DNA of 47,572 nt, from contig CAKZQZ010000110.1 of the NCBI GenBank assembly GCA_937142855.1, positions 1 through 47,572 on the forward strand. The letters are read 5' to 3'. Positions 1 to 8,951 of this stretch are shown here, in pieces. This DNA comes from an uncultured Alphaproteobacteria bacterium (GTDB lineage: Bacteria; Pseudomonadota; Alphaproteobacteria; Puniceispirillales; Marisalimonadaceae). The notes below the pieces were generated by a model. The model did no database searches and was not told the origin of the DNA. It saw only the letters and a list, made by a program, of their open reading frames with translations. Positions within the stretch are counted from its first letter, which is position 1. Every line of letters begins with the position of its first letter. The translations under genes and the position numbers were made by a program.

Positions 1-708
1 AAATTTGAAAACTTACAATCTATTTTTTTTGAGTACAAAAAAGTTAATAATTTTGCTTTTGATACAAAAGGTTTCTGGATGAAACAATCATCAGATGGGA
101 AGACAATAATAATTAATGCTTATGGAATAAACGAAGACTCTAAAACTTTGAAAAAAGTAAATGTTTTTATATTAGATAATAATGCAAAATTTGAGAAGAG
201 AGTTTCTGCAAAAAATGCAAAATTTGAAAAAAGTAATCTTCAACTTTCTGATGCTACAATAACTAATGAAGACTCAGTGGTAAAAAGTTTAAAAAAATAT
301 AACTTGATTATTGATTCACCCTCTAAAGATATAGGCGTATCTATACTAGAGCCAGATAGTATTTTCATTATTAATTTACCTAATTATATTCTTAATATGA
401 AAAAGTTTGGCTTAAATACATCAAAACATTTGATACATCTATTTAAATTGATATGTCAGCCATTACTTCTCATTTCAATGATTTTACTTTCTGCATCCTT
501 AATGTTAAGGAGTAGTGAAAGAAAAGTAGAGGTAGGTATCGTATCTCTATCATTAGTTGTAGGATTTAGCTTGTATTTTGTTGGAGACTTTATGTTTGCT
601 CTGGGTTCTTCTGAAAGATTACATCCAATACTATCTGGGTTCGGGCCCACTCTTATTGGTTTGTTTTCAGGTTGTTATCTAATAAGTGACATAGATGAAC
701 CTAAATAA
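1..708 (+). CDS. lptG: LptG, LPS export permease (C-terminal part)
   Basis: LptG is one of the two inner-membrane permease subunits of the LptB2FG transporter that extracts lipopolysaccharide for delivery to the outer membrane. The reading frame is open from base 1, so the N-terminal membrane segments lie outside the window. What remains is the end of the periplasmic jellyroll (GFWMKQ start, then NVFILDNNAKFEKR strands) and the C-terminal membrane segments from about base 445 (LFKLICQPLLLISMILLSAS) to the end. The PxxxGLFSGCYLISD tail matches the YjgP/YjgQ family. LptF and LptG are paralogues; I choose LptG because surA-pdxA-rsmA follow. The next gene starts 11 bases later, so it belongs to the same operon. 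LptD, the usual neighbour here, is absent. Confidence 0.85.
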   Translation, partial: KFENLQSIFFEYKKVNNFAFDTKGFWMKQSSDGKTIIINAYGINEDSKTLKKVNVFILDNNAKFEKRVSAKNAKFEKSNLQLSDATITNEDSVVKSLKKYNLIIDSPSKDIGVSILEPDSIFIINLPNYILNMKKFGLNTSKHLIHLFKLICQPLLLISMILLSASLMLRSSERKVEVGIVSLSLVVGFSLYFVGDFMFALGSSERLHPILSGFGPTLIGLFSGCYLISDIDEPK

Positions 709-719
709 ATAAGTAATTA

Positions 720-1997
720 GTGGAAATAAAATTGATTATTAAAAAAACCTTGAACATTAAATTAATTGTTACCTTTATAGTTTTTATTTATTTTTCTTTA
801 ATAAATTTGACCTGTGCCAATGAAAATTTCATAGTCACTATTGTCAATAAAATACCAATCAGTAAAATTGACGTTATAAACAAAGCTAAATTATTATCAT
901 ATTCTATTGAAAAAAATTTAAATACTAACAATCTACCAAAATTTTATAACCAAGCCTTAGAAAATCTAATTAACGAAAAGGTAATATTGTCTGAAGGTTT
1001 AAAAATTAACAAAAACATAGAAAACCTTGTGAAGAAACAATCTGAAAACTTACTGCTTGCAGAATTTAAAAATTCAGAAATTCAATTAACTAATTTCCTA
1101 AAACAACTATCTATTACTAAATCAACTATCCTAGATAAATATAAAACCCAACTAATTTTAGGGTACTTAATTAAAAATAAATATAGGTCACAATTAATTA
1201 ATTTAGAAACAGTAGTAGAAAAGAAAATAAACTCTGAAAAGGATTCACGTAAAGTAGATTTATTTGAATTAGCAGAAATTGTAATTAATAAAAAAAATAA
1301 TTCTAAATTATATAATGAAATTCAGTCAGCACTTCAAAATGGAGCAAATTTTCTAAATATAGCTAAACAAATATCAATAAGCAGTTCTTCTAGATTTAAT
1401 GGCAAAATAGGTTGGAAAACTTTTGAAGAGGCTTCTAGACTTACTAAAAATAAAAAAACTAAATTTTTAGAAGGTGACATTTTAAGTTACTCAACCAACG
1501 ATAAAATATATTTTTTTAAAATTCTTGCTATTCGCTTAAATGGTCAATTAAGTAAAAAAGAAGATAAGGTTTTACTTGTTGAGGCAAAGTTTCCAATTAA
1601 TTTTAAAAAAAAAGAAAAAGCTTATATGGACGTTAAAAAAAGGTTAGACAATATGTTAAGTCACAAATCAAAATGTAATAACCTAGCAGCACTAAAAAAC
1701 TCTAATAAATTTAATATTTCCATAAATACTATTCAAACTCGCCTTGCCGATATTAGCTCAAATATCCAATACTTGATAAAAAATATAAAACTTTACGAAG
1801 TTTCCAAACCTCTTTTTTCTGGAAATAATGTGTTTGCTTACATTATTTGCGATAGACAAAAAGCAACTAAGGAAGAAATTAATCCAGATATTATTAAAAA
1901 TGAAATGATGAATAAACATTTTTCAAATTTGGGTAATAAACTTTTAAAGAGATTGAATAAACAAGCTCAAATTACTCAAATTCAAGAATTAAATTAA
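720..1997 (+). CDS. surA: SurA-like periplasmic chaperone / peptidyl-prolyl isomerase
   Basis: SurA escorts unfolded outer-membrane proteins through the periplasm to the BAM complex. The start is GTG; no better ATG exists before the signal peptide. There is a basic N-region followed by a hydrophobic stretch (KLIVTFIVFIYFSLINL) and a likely cleavage site near TCANE, about residue 34. The SurA N-terminal helical domain covers about residues 35-170 and includes NLINEKVILSEG. One parvulin-like domain follows (about 175-275, with the FNGKIGW signature of the PPIC fold), then a C-terminal helical part. The family often has one or two parvulin domains; only one is convincing here and its active site is poorly conserved, so chaperone activity is more certain than isomerase activity. 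The assignment leans on position before pdxA and rsmA. Sequence is Lys/Asn-rich like its neighbours. Confidence 0.8.
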   Translation: MEIKLIIKKTLNIKLIVTFIVFIYFSLINLTCANENFIVTIVNKIPISKIDVINKAKLLSYSIEKNLNTNNLPKFYNQALENLINEKVILSEGLKINKNIENLVKKQSENLLLAEFKNSEIQLTNFLKQLSITKSTILDKYKTQLILGYLIKNKYRSQLINLETVVEKKINSEKDSRKVDLFELAEIVINKKNNSKLYNEIQSALQNGANFLNIAKQISISSSSRFNGKIGWKTFEEASRLTKNKKTKFLEGDILSYSTNDKIYFFKILAIRLNGQLSKKEDKVLLVEAKFPINFKKKEKAYMDVKKRLDNMLSHKSKCNNLAALKNSNKFNISINTIQTRLADISSNIQYLIKNIKLYEVSKPLFSGNNVFAYIICDRQKATKEEINPDIIKNEMMNKHFSNLGNKLLKRLNKQAQITQIQELN

Positions 1998-2011
1998 ATA
2001 TATAGAAATTT

Positions 2012-3028
2012 ATGAGTTCTTTAGAAAAGATAATTCTTATATCAGCTGGAGATCCAGCTAGTATAGCTTCAGAAATAACTGTTAAAGCAATACAATCTTT
2101 ATTAAATAATATTTATATAAAACCAATAGTCATTTCTAATATCAAATTAATAGAGAATTCTAAGAATATAATTAAAAGTGATATTCCATTAAACATAATA
2201 AAGGACTTAAAAAACTTTTCTGACTTTCAAAAAAATTGTTTCAATTTAATTCCTCTAGACATTCAATATGAAGTTGTTTTAGGTAAACCTAATTATAAAA
2301 ATTCTTCTTTTGTAAAAAAATCAATTAAAACTTGTGTAAGTATTATCAATACAAGCATCGCTTCAGCAGTTGTTACTAACCCGATTAATAAAAATGTTAT
2401 GCATAAAGCAGGTTTTAAATTTAATGGCCATACAGATTATCTAGAATCACTTTCTGTTATAAAAAAAAATGCAATTATGATGCTCGTTACAGATCAACTT
2501 AAAACTATTCCTCTAACAATTCATGTCCCACTTAAAGACGTACCTACACTAATCACTAAAGATTTAATTTTAAATACTATAAAAATTTTAATTAAAGATT
2601 TGAATTTATATTTTGGTATTAATAAACCAAGAATATTAGTGACAGGATTAAACCCTCATGCTGGTGAAAATGGCGATATTGGCTTTGAAGAAAATGAAAT
2701 AATTATACCAGCTATATTAGAAGCTAAAAAAAATCTAAACTGTTCTATAATTGGACCTGTTTCAGCTGATTCTGCATTTACACCAAGTTTAAGAAAACAA
2801 TATGACGTTGCTATTTGTATGTATCATGACCAAGCACTCATTCCAATAAAAACACTAGATTTTTTTAATGGAGTAAATATAACTTTGGGGATTGATTTTA
2901 TAAGAACTTCTCCAGATCACGGCACTGGTTTTGAAATTGCTGGTAAAAACATAGCTAATGCCGAAAGTCTTATCTCATCCATAAAACTTGCGTATGAAAT
3001 GAGCTTGTTTAAAGAAGATAGACTTTAG
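2012..3028 (+). CDS. pdxA: 4-hydroxythreonine-4-phosphate dehydrogenase PdxA
   Basis: PdxA oxidises 4-phosphohydroxy-L-threonine in the DXP-dependent route to pyridoxal 5'-phosphate, in the cytoplasm. The length (338 aa) is normal for the family. The metal-binding histidines are visible in HVPLKDV (His171), [12 protein letters not shown] and YHDQALIP. The substrate-binding GHTDYLE block (about 139-145) and the C-terminal [24 protein letters not shown] block are also intact. It lies 14 bases after surA and 3 bases before rsmA, the usual surA-pdxA-rsmA operon. Nothing is missing from the active site, and the start ATG is the only one compatible with family length. Confidence 0.96.
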   Translation: [338 protein letters not shown]

Positions 3029-3031
3029 ACT

Positions 3032-3844
3032 ATGGAAATCCCAACTATAAAAGAGACGTTAAAAAAAAATAATATTAAAATTAACAAATCATTGGGTCAA
3101 AATTTTATTTTTGATCAAAATCTGACAGATAAAATTGTTTCGAAATCAAAACCTCTATCTTCAACCATTATAGAAATTGGCCCAGGCCCAGGAAGTTTAA
3201 CAAGATCAATTTTAAAAGAAAAACCAAGTAAATTATTTGTAATAGATATAGATAAACAATCAGAAAAAATGCTTTCTGATTTAAAATCAATCCACAATGA
3301 AACTTTAAATATTATTATAGAAGATGCTCTTAAATACCCTATATGGGAACTGGGCAACTCTCCAAGACAAGTAATAGCAAATTTACCTTACAATATAGGG
3401 ACAAAAATGTTTACTGAATGGTTAAAGCGCATCAATTGTTTTGAATCTATGACTTTGATGTTTCAAAAGGAAGTTGCAGATAGAATTTTAGCTAAACCTG
3501 GGTCTAAAAACTATGGACGATTATCAGTTATAACTAATTGGTTATCAGAAACTAAAAAATTATTTGATATACCAAATTCAGCATTCATTCCAAAGCCTAA
3601 GGTTAATTCAACTGTTATAAAAATAAAACCTTATAAAAAACCTATATACGATGTATCTTTTGAATCTCTAGAAGCAATTACAAGAATTGCATTTAGTCAA
3701 AGAAGAAAAATGATCAAAACAAGTTTAAAAGAAATAAATTGTAATAAAATTTTAGACGAGTTGAATATTTCACCATTTTTACGGCCAGAACAACTATCCA
3801 TTCAAGATTTTTGTAAAATTGCCAAAAAGGCTTTTGAAAATTAA
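3032..3844 (+). CDS. rsmA: 16S rRNA dimethyladenosine transferase RsmA (KsgA)
   Basis: RsmA dimethylates the two adjacent adenines in the 3'-terminal hairpin of 16S rRNA (A1518/A1519 in E. coli numbering) and acts as a late check on 30S assembly. The SAM-binding motif IEIGPGPGSLT is at about residues 47-57, the N-terminal KSLGQNFIFD signature at 19-28, and the catalytic NLPYNIGT motif near 117. The C-terminal FSQRRKMIKTSLK block that contacts RNA is present. At 270 aa it is full length. It ends the operon; it converges on gmk with only 21 bases between the stops and no clear hairpin terminator. Confidence 0.96.
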   Translation: MEIPTIKETLKKNNIKINKSLGQNFIFDQNLTDKIVSKSKPLSSTIIEIGPGPGSLTRSILKEKPSKLFVIDIDKQSEKMLSDLKSIHNETLNIIIEDALKYPIWELGNSPRQVIANLPYNIGTKMFTEWLKRINCFESMTLMFQKEVADRILAKPGSKNYGRLSVITNWLSETKKLFDIPNSAFIPKPKVNSTVIKIKPYKKPIYDVSFESLEAITRIAFSQRRKMIKTSLKEINCNKILDELNISPFLRPEQLSIQDFCKIAKKAFEN

Positions 3845-3865
3845 GTTTATTTCTTAAAATTAGAT

Positions 3866-4489
3866 TTATATAAGATTATCTACAAACTTTTTTAGTCCAA
3901 CTTGTCTATGTCTTCGAAGACTTTCTGAATATAAAATTGTTTTGATTTTATTTACAGATTCTTGAATATCCTCATTAATAATAATAAAATCATACTCGGA
4001 ATAATGACTGATTTCTTTTCTAGCTTCAGACATTCTTTTTTTAAAACTATCTTGGCTCTCAGTTGCTCTAGCACCTAATCTTTTTTCAAGCTCTTTAATT
4101 GAAGGTGGCAAAATAAATATCTTAACAATATCGTCTGGTATATGTTGTTCAATTTGTCTTGTCCCTTGCCAGTCGATATCAACTATAACATTAATACCAT
4201 TAATAATTTTTGTGTCGATTTCGCTTTTTAGAGTACCATAGGAATAGTCAAATACCTTGGCATGTTCTAAAAATTTTTCTTGCGCAACCATATCATCAAA
4301 TTCTTTATCACTTCTGAAAAAATAATCTTTTCCATCAACTTCATCTGACCTTTTTAATCGTGTTGTTACAGAAACTGATAAGTTTAAATTATTAACTTCT
4401 TCAATAAGCTTTTTACATATAGTTGTTTTTCCAGCTCCAGAAGGCGAAGAGATAATTAATACCAATCCCCTATTTGATTTATCTAACAT
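3866..4489 (-). CDS. gmk: Guanylate kinase
   Basis: Guanylate kinase converts GMP to GDP with ATP and feeds nucleotide and (p)ppGpp pools. The P-loop SSPSGAGKTT lies at about residues 14-23. The GMP-binding region with VTTRLKRSDEVDGKDYFF follows, then VDIDWQG and the arginine-rich lid (RLGARATES). At 207 aa it is normal length. Its ATG overlaps the stop codon of mltG by one base (TAATG), so the two are translationally coupled. In many alphaproteobacteria a yicC gene lies between mltG and gmk; it is absent here. Confidence 0.96.
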   Translation of the reverse strand: MLDKSNRGLVLIISSPSGAGKTTICKKLIEEVNNLNLSVSVTTRLKRSDEVDGKDYFFRSDKEFDDMVAQEKFLEHAKVFDYSYGTLKSEIDTKIINGINVIVDIDWQGTRQIEQHIPDDIVKIFILPPSIKELEKRLGARATESQDSFKKRMSEARKEISHYSEYDFIIINEDIQESVNKIKTILYSESLRRHRQVGLKKFVDNLI

Positions 4490-5451
4490 TACTTGTCCTT
4501 AAGAATATTCTTTTTCCACAACATTATATTTTTTTTGTGTAAATTATATGTCTTAGAAAATCTATGATTACCTTTTCCATCACTTACAAAATATAAGTAA
4601 TCTGTTTTTTTTATATTTTTTAATGCATTTAAAGCATTTTCTCCTGGGTAAGATATAGGAGTTGGGGGCAAACCATAATGATAGTAAGTATTGTAAGGAT
4701 GATCAGATTTTAACATTTTTTTTGTTATTTTGTTTCCATTAACATTATACCCATAGGCTAATGTAACATCAGATTGTAATTTCATTCTTTTTTCAAGCCT
4801 ATTTATAAAAACACTTGCAACTAGTCTGCTGTCATTAAAATTTTGTGCCTCTTGTTGAATTATAGATGCAAGAGTTAACAATTCATTTTTATTTTTCAAG
4901 ATAAAATCATCAGGTCTTTTCTTCCATATATTTTCTATTAAGGTTTCCTGTGCAACCTTCATTCTTTCAAGCATTTTTTTCCTAGGAAAACCATATTTGA
5001 AATTATATGTGTCAGGTTTATATATCCCTTCCTTGAGAATATTTATTTCACCTGATAGATGCTTATTATCGAGTAGCTTTTTTTTTAAATCTGATGCCGT
5101 CATACCTTCAATAAGAGTAAAGCTTCTGGTTATAGTATCTCCGTAATGAAATATGTTTTGTATATCTAATATAGTTGAATTTTTAGGTATTAAATATTCA
5201 CCAGCTTTAGGGATGAACCTTTTTTCCTTCAAAAATGATAATAGTCTCCATTCAAAATATGATATTTTCACATTATTTTTTTGGAGCTCTTCAACAATAG
5301 ATTTTTGTGATTTGTTTTGTTTTAAAAAATAGTATGTATTTTGATTAACTATAGAAGATGTTTTCAACAAATTGATGTAATCATAAGCAGCATAAACGGA
5401 CAAAGAAGAAAAAATTAAAAAAAATAAAAGATACTTTTTATTTAAATTCAA
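4489..5451 (-). CDS. mltG: Endolytic murein transglycosylase MltG
   Basis: MltG cleaves nascent glycan strands at the inner membrane and is thought to set glycan length during peptidoglycan synthesis. A single N-terminal membrane anchor covers about residues 6-22 (YLLFFLIFSSLSVYAA). A LysM-like segment follows, then the YceG domain. The catalytic glutamate is Glu201 in LASIIQQEAQ, followed by LQSDVTLAYG and the YNTYYHYGLPPTPI signature. At 320 aa it is a normal compact version. Its start overlaps the fabF stop by four bases (ATGA), showing coupling to the fatty-acid operon, a common arrangement in proteobacteria. Confidence 0.94.
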   Translation of the reverse strand: MNLNKKYLLFFLIFSSLSVYAAYDYINLLKTSSIVNQNTYYFLKQNKSQKSIVEELQKNNVKISYFEWRLLSFLKEKRFIPKAGEYLIPKNSTILDIQNIFHYGDTITRSFTLIEGMTASDLKKKLLDNKHLSGEINILKEGIYKPDTYNFKYGFPRKKMLERMKVAQETLIENIWKKRPDDFILKNKNELLTLASIIQQEAQNFNDSRLVASVFINRLEKRMKLQSDVTLAYGYNVNGNKITKKMLKSDHPYNTYYHYGLPPTPISYPGENALNALKNIKKTDYLYFVSDGKGNHRFSKTYNLHKKNIMLWKKNILKDK

Positions 5452-6716
5452 TCTACGCTTCCGAGTAACAAACTTGCATTTGTTCCGCCGAAGCCAAATG
5501 AATTAGATAAAACGTTTCTAATTGTTCTTTCTTTTGCATTAATAGGGACTAAATCAAATCCAACACTCTGTTCATCAGGGTTAATTAGATTATTAGTTGG
5601 TGGTACAATTTGATTAACAATAGATAATATTGAAAAAATAGCCTCAATAGCGCCCGCAGCGCCCAAAAGGTGACCTGTAGCAGATTTTGTTGAACTTATG
5701 CTAACTTTACTTACATTGTCTCCAAGCAATCTTCCAATAGCTTTTAATTCAATCATATCGCCAAGTGGAGTGGAAGTTCCATGAGCATTTATATAATCAA
5801 TTTCTGAATTATTAATGTTAGCATCACTTAAAGCAGATCTCATTGCCCTAAAACCACCATCCCCATTTTCAGCCGGTGCTGTTATATGATGAGCATCACC
5901 TGACATACCATAACCTTTTATTTCAGCATAAATGTTAGCTCCTCTTGCTATAGCATGTTCTCTTTCTTCAAGTACAAGAACTCCAGCACCTTCACCCATA
6001 ACAAAACCATCTCTTTCTTGATCCCAGGGCCTAGAACTTGAAGAGGGTTGATCATTGAAATTTGTACTTAAGGCTCTGGCTGCTGCAAATCCTGCCATAC
6101 CAATTCGGCAACAAGCTGCTTCTGCTCCACCTGCTATCATAACATCAGCATCGCCATATCTAATTATTCTAGAAGCATCACCAATTGCATGGGCACCAGT
6201 TGAACAAGCAGTTACCACTGAATGGTTTGGACCTTTAAATCCATATCTGATACTGACTTGTCCAGACAATAAATTAATTAACGCAGAAGGTATAAAAAAA
6301 GGACTAATTTTTCTAGGACCTTTTGTGTCTAGTAAGCGAGTTGTGTTAGCAATGGTTTCTAAACCACCAATACCAGAACCAAGTATTACACCAGTTCTAT
6401 TCTTTTCATTTTCACTCTTAGGTTTCCAGCCAGAATGTTCAACTGCTTGTACAGCGGAGATTATACCATAAGATATAAACCTATCTATTCGTTTATACTC
6501 TCTTGGCTCGATCCAGTTATCAATATCAAGGCCACCTTCTGGATCATTATTTATGTTAGGAACTTGACCGGCTATTTTACAAGGTAAATCCGATACATCA
6601 AAATTTTCAATTTTATTTATACCAACCACACCTGAGGTAAGTCTTTTCCAATTGACATCTACCCCATTTCCCAAAGGAGTAGTCAAACCCATACCTGTTA
6701 CAACAACTCGACGCAT
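5448..6716 (-). CDS. fabF: 3-oxoacyl-ACP synthase II FabF
   Basis: FabF (KAS II) condenses malonyl-ACP with growing acyl-ACP in type II fatty-acid elongation. The catalytic triad is visible: Cys171 in VVTACSTGAHAIG, a His in INAHGTSTPLGD (about 310) and a His in KSATGHLLGAAG (about 347). At 422 aa it is full length, and it carries the C-terminal NSFGFGGTNASLLL block. It lies 39 bases downstream of acpP in the fabD-fabG-acpP-fabF order. Sequence conservation is high and no anomaly was seen. Confidence 0.97.
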   Translation of the reverse strand: MRRVVVTGMGLTTPLGNGVDVNWKRLTSGVVGINKIENFDVSDLPCKIAGQVPNINNDPEGGLDIDNWIEPREYKRIDRFISYGIISAVQAVEHSGWKPKSENEKNRTGVILGSGIGGLETIANTTRLLDTKGPRKISPFFIPSALINLLSGQVSIRYGFKGPNHSVVTACSTGAHAIGDASRIIRYGDADVMIAGGAEAACCRIGMAGFAAARALSTNFNDQPSSSSRPWDQERDGFVMGEGAGVLVLEEREHAIARGANIYAEIKGYGMSGDAHHITAPAENGDGGFRAMRSALSDANINNSEIDYINAHGTSTPLGDMIELKAIGRLLGDNVSKVSISSTKSATGHLLGAAGAIEAIFSILSIVNQIVPPTNNLINPDEQSVGFDLVPINAKERTIRNVLSNSFGFGGTNASLLLGSVD

Positions 6717-6755
6717 AAAAGCTCCCTATTATTAACCGAGTGAAATATGAATATA

Positions 6756-6989
6756 TTAGCTATTTGATGATATAAAGTCTATTGCATCTTTAACAGTTTG
6801 AATTTTTTCAGCAGCATCATCAGGAATCTCACATTCAAATTCTTCTTCAAATGCCATTACTAGCTCAACAGTATCTAAGCTGTCAGCTCCTAAATCATCT
6901 ATAAAACTTGCTCCATCAACCACCTTAGATTCTTCAACACCTAGATGTTCAACAACTATTTTAGTAACCCTGCTTGCTATATCGCTCAT
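6756..6989 (-). CDS. acpP: Acyl carrier protein
   Basis: This is the small acidic carrier that holds acyl chains on a 4'-phosphopantetheine arm for fatty-acid and lipid A synthesis. The attachment serine is Ser37 in [16 protein letters not shown] start at the MSDIASRV methionine (77 aa, the family length). An in-frame ATG six codons upstream exists, but a strong Shine-Dalgarno (AGGGGAA) is correctly spaced before the internal ATG. The gene sits between fabG and fabF. The 81-base gap to fabG upstream probably gives it extra transcription, as is common for this abundant protein, though I see no confident promoter there. Confidence 0.97.
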   Translation of the reverse strand: MSDIASRVTKIVVEHLGVEESKVVDGASFIDDLGADSLDTVELVMAFEEEFECEIPDDAAEKIQTVKDAIDFISSNS

Positions 6990-7088
6990 AAAAAATTCCC
7001 CTAACATTCATATTTCTAATATATGTAAATTCGAGTATCATAAATATGTATCTATGCCAAGTATATTGTGATTGGTTAACAAAAAAAA

Positions 7089-7826
7089 CTAAACCATACT
7101 CATTCCACCGTTAATATGTAGTGTTGACCCAGTAATAAAGCTGGCCTCATCACTTGCTAAATATACGCATGCATTAGAAATATCATCAGGCATTCCTAGC
7201 CTGTTAACAGGTATATTTTTAACGATGTTATTTTTTTGATCATCACTTAACTTGTCAGTCATTGGTGTAGAAATAAAACCTGGAGCAATTAAATTACAAG
7301 TTATACCTCGGCTAGCAACTTCCAAAGCTAGAGATTTAGTTAAACCAACTAAAGCTGATTTAGAAGCCGAATAATTTGTTTGTCCGGCATTGCCTGTATA
7401 ACCTACAACTGAACTTATAAATATAACCCTTCCAAACCTTTTTTTTATCATACCTCTTATAACTTGTCTTGTAAGCCTCATAGCAGCTGTGAGATTAATA
7501 TTGATAACTTTTTCCCAATCTTCATCTTTCATTCTCATGAAAAGGTTATCTGCTGTAACACCTGCATTATTAATTAACACATCAATTTGACCAAAACATT
7601 TTTCTGCCTCATCAGCCAAAGATATAATATCATCTTTATCATTTAAATCTGTAACAATACCTTTAGCCTCATTTCCAAATTCAGATACAATATTATTAAG
7701 AACATCTTGACGGGTTCCAGATAAAATTAATTTAGCCCCTTTTTCTCTCATCTTCCTGGCAATTGATTTTCCAATGCCACCAGTCGCACCAGTTATAAGA
7801 ACAACTTTACCATTTAAATCAAACAT
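7089..7826 (-). CDS. fabG: 3-oxoacyl-ACP reductase FabG
   Basis: FabG reduces 3-ketoacyl-ACP to 3-hydroxyacyl-ACP with NADPH. It is a classical short-chain dehydrogenase: the cofactor motif TGATGGIG is at residues 12-19, NNAG near 86-89, and the catalytic Ser139, Tyr152 and Lys156 (NYSASKSA) are all present. At 245 aa it is normal. Position between fabD and acpP makes it the fatty-acid FabG rather than another SDR. Confidence 0.97.
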   Translation of the reverse strand: MFDLNGKVVLITGATGGIGKSIARKMREKGAKLILSGTRQDVLNNIVSEFGNEAKGIVTDLNDKDDIISLADEAEKCFGQIDVLINNAGVTADNLFMRMKDEDWEKVININLTAAMRLTRQVIRGMIKKRFGRVIFISSVVGYTGNAGQTNYSASKSALVGLTKSLALEVASRGITCNLIAPGFISTPMTDKLSDDQKNNIVKNIPVNRLGMPDDISNACVYLASDEASFITGSTLHINGGMSMV

Positions 7827-7851
7827 TTAATTTCCCTTCAAAACTTAAAAT

Positions 7852-8781
7852 CTAAGTGATATTTTCTAAATCTGCAGAATTTTCTATATTTAAAGTATTG
7901 ACATTTTCTATCATTCTCTTTGCAATTCCCGTCAGCACTTTTCCACTTCCCAATTCTGTAATTTTTTGTACACCTAACTCATTGGCTAATAACATGGTCT
8001 CCCTCCATTTAACAGTCCCAGTAACCTGATTTATAAGGTTTTCTCTTAATTTAATTGGATCAGTTTCTGATTTAGCGTTTATATTTGAAACAATAGGCAC
8101 TAACGGTTTTTGAAAACCTAAATTATCTAAAGCTTCTTGCATTATTGATTGTGCAGGCTGCATTAGCCTACAATGAAATGGTGCGCTAACAGGAAGAACT
8201 ATAGCCCTTTTAATACCATATTCCTTTGAAAGACTAATTGCATTTTCAACAGCATCCAAATCACCACTAATCACAACCTGAACATCTGAGTTATCATTAG
8301 CTATATCGCAAATTCCATAACTTTGAACTTTTTCTAAGATTTTCTCTACTGTTTTAATGTCAGTACCAATAAATGCTGCCATAGCTCCTTTCCCAACTGG
8401 GACAGCTTTTTGCATAGCATCACCTCTTAACCTTAATAACTTAGAACACTCTTGGAGCGAAAAAACCTCTGCAACAGTCATGGCTGTATATTCACCTAAT
8501 GAATGTCCACAAACAAAATTAGCTAAATCTGGCAATTTTTTTCCAGTCAATTTACTTAACACTCTAAAAGCAGCAATTCCACAGGCCATTAAAGCGGGTT
8601 GAGCATTGGATGTTAAAGATAAATCTTTTTCATTATCACCCCACATGATCTTGGTTAAATCAAAGTTCAAAGATTCATTCACCTCTTCAAATACTTCCCT
8701 TGCTTCGACAAAATTATCCGATAGATCTTTACCCATACCTATTTTTTGAGAACCTTGCCCAGGAAAAACAATAAAATTCAT
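7852..8781 (-). CDS. fabD: Malonyl-CoA:ACP transacylase FabD
   Basis: FabD loads malonyl groups from CoA onto ACP, the entry to chain elongation. The oxyanion-hole motif FPGQGSQ is at residues 6-12, the nucleophile Ser94 lies in GHSLGEYTA, and the catalytic His is in VSAPFHCRLM (about 203). At 309 aa it is full length. It is the first gene of the minus-strand fab operon and is divergent from rpsF, so its promoter must lie in 8782-8880. Confidence 0.96.
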   Translation of the reverse strand: MNFIVFPGQGSQKIGMGKDLSDNFVEAREVFEEVNESLNFDLTKIMWGDNEKDLSLTSNAQPALMACGIAAFRVLSKLTGKKLPDLANFVCGHSLGEYTAMTVAEVFSLQECSKLLRLRGDAMQKAVPVGKGAMAAFIGTDIKTVEKILEKVQSYGICDIANDNSDVQVVISGDLDAVENAISLSKEYGIKRAIVLPVSAPFHCRLMQPAQSIMQEALDNLGFQKPLVPIVSNINAKSETDPIKLRENLINQVTGTVKWRETMLLANELGVQKITELGSGKVLTGIAKRMIENVNTLNIENSADLENIT

Positions 8782-8890
8782 CTTTATTTCCTAAAATTTG
8801 TTTATTTATTTATTGCATATTTTTTATAAACATTTATGTTCCAATATTACTAAAAATACTAGCATAAAATTAATAATTTATGCACTCCTT
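8782..8890. promoter_or_regulatory. Divergent promoter region between fabD and rpsF
   Basis: This AT-rich spacer must carry promoters for the fab operon (leftward) and the ribosomal-protein operon (rightward). For rpsF a plausible sigma-70 pair is TTGCAT at 8813-8818 and TATGTT at 8835-8840, spacer 16; a second possible -10 is TAAAAT at 8865-8870. These matches are modest in such AT-rich DNA. I found no convincing -35/-10 for fabD. Confidence 0.35.
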
Positions 8891-8951
8891 GCCAATAACA
8901 TTTTGTTGTTGGCTAACCTGGGTATCACCCAAAAGCCATAAGGAGATTTTA
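8891..8951 (+). promoter_or_regulatory. Structured 5' leader of rpsF-rpsR-rplI
   Basis: Two stem-loops precede the bS6 start. Hairpin 1 is a 10-bp stem (8891-8900 with 8904-8913, one T-G pair, 3-base loop). Hairpin 2 is TGGGT-ATC-ACCCA (8919-8931), which can be closed by an outer stem GGCT/AGCC (8911-8914 with 8934-8937). The outer stem reuses bases 8911-8913 of hairpin 1, so the two folds exclude each other. The second fold ends just before the Shine-Dalgarno AAGGAG (8940-8945). Leaders that bind the S6:S18 complex for autoregulation are known in front of rpsF in many bacteria. I cannot align this one to that motif confidently, so the identity is inferred. Confidence 0.5.

Noticed and set aside
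8880-8951. An N-terminal extension of bS6 starting at an ATG at 8880
   Set aside because: The 24 extra residues are not S6-like and cover the structured leader. AAGGAG is placed for the ATG at 8952.
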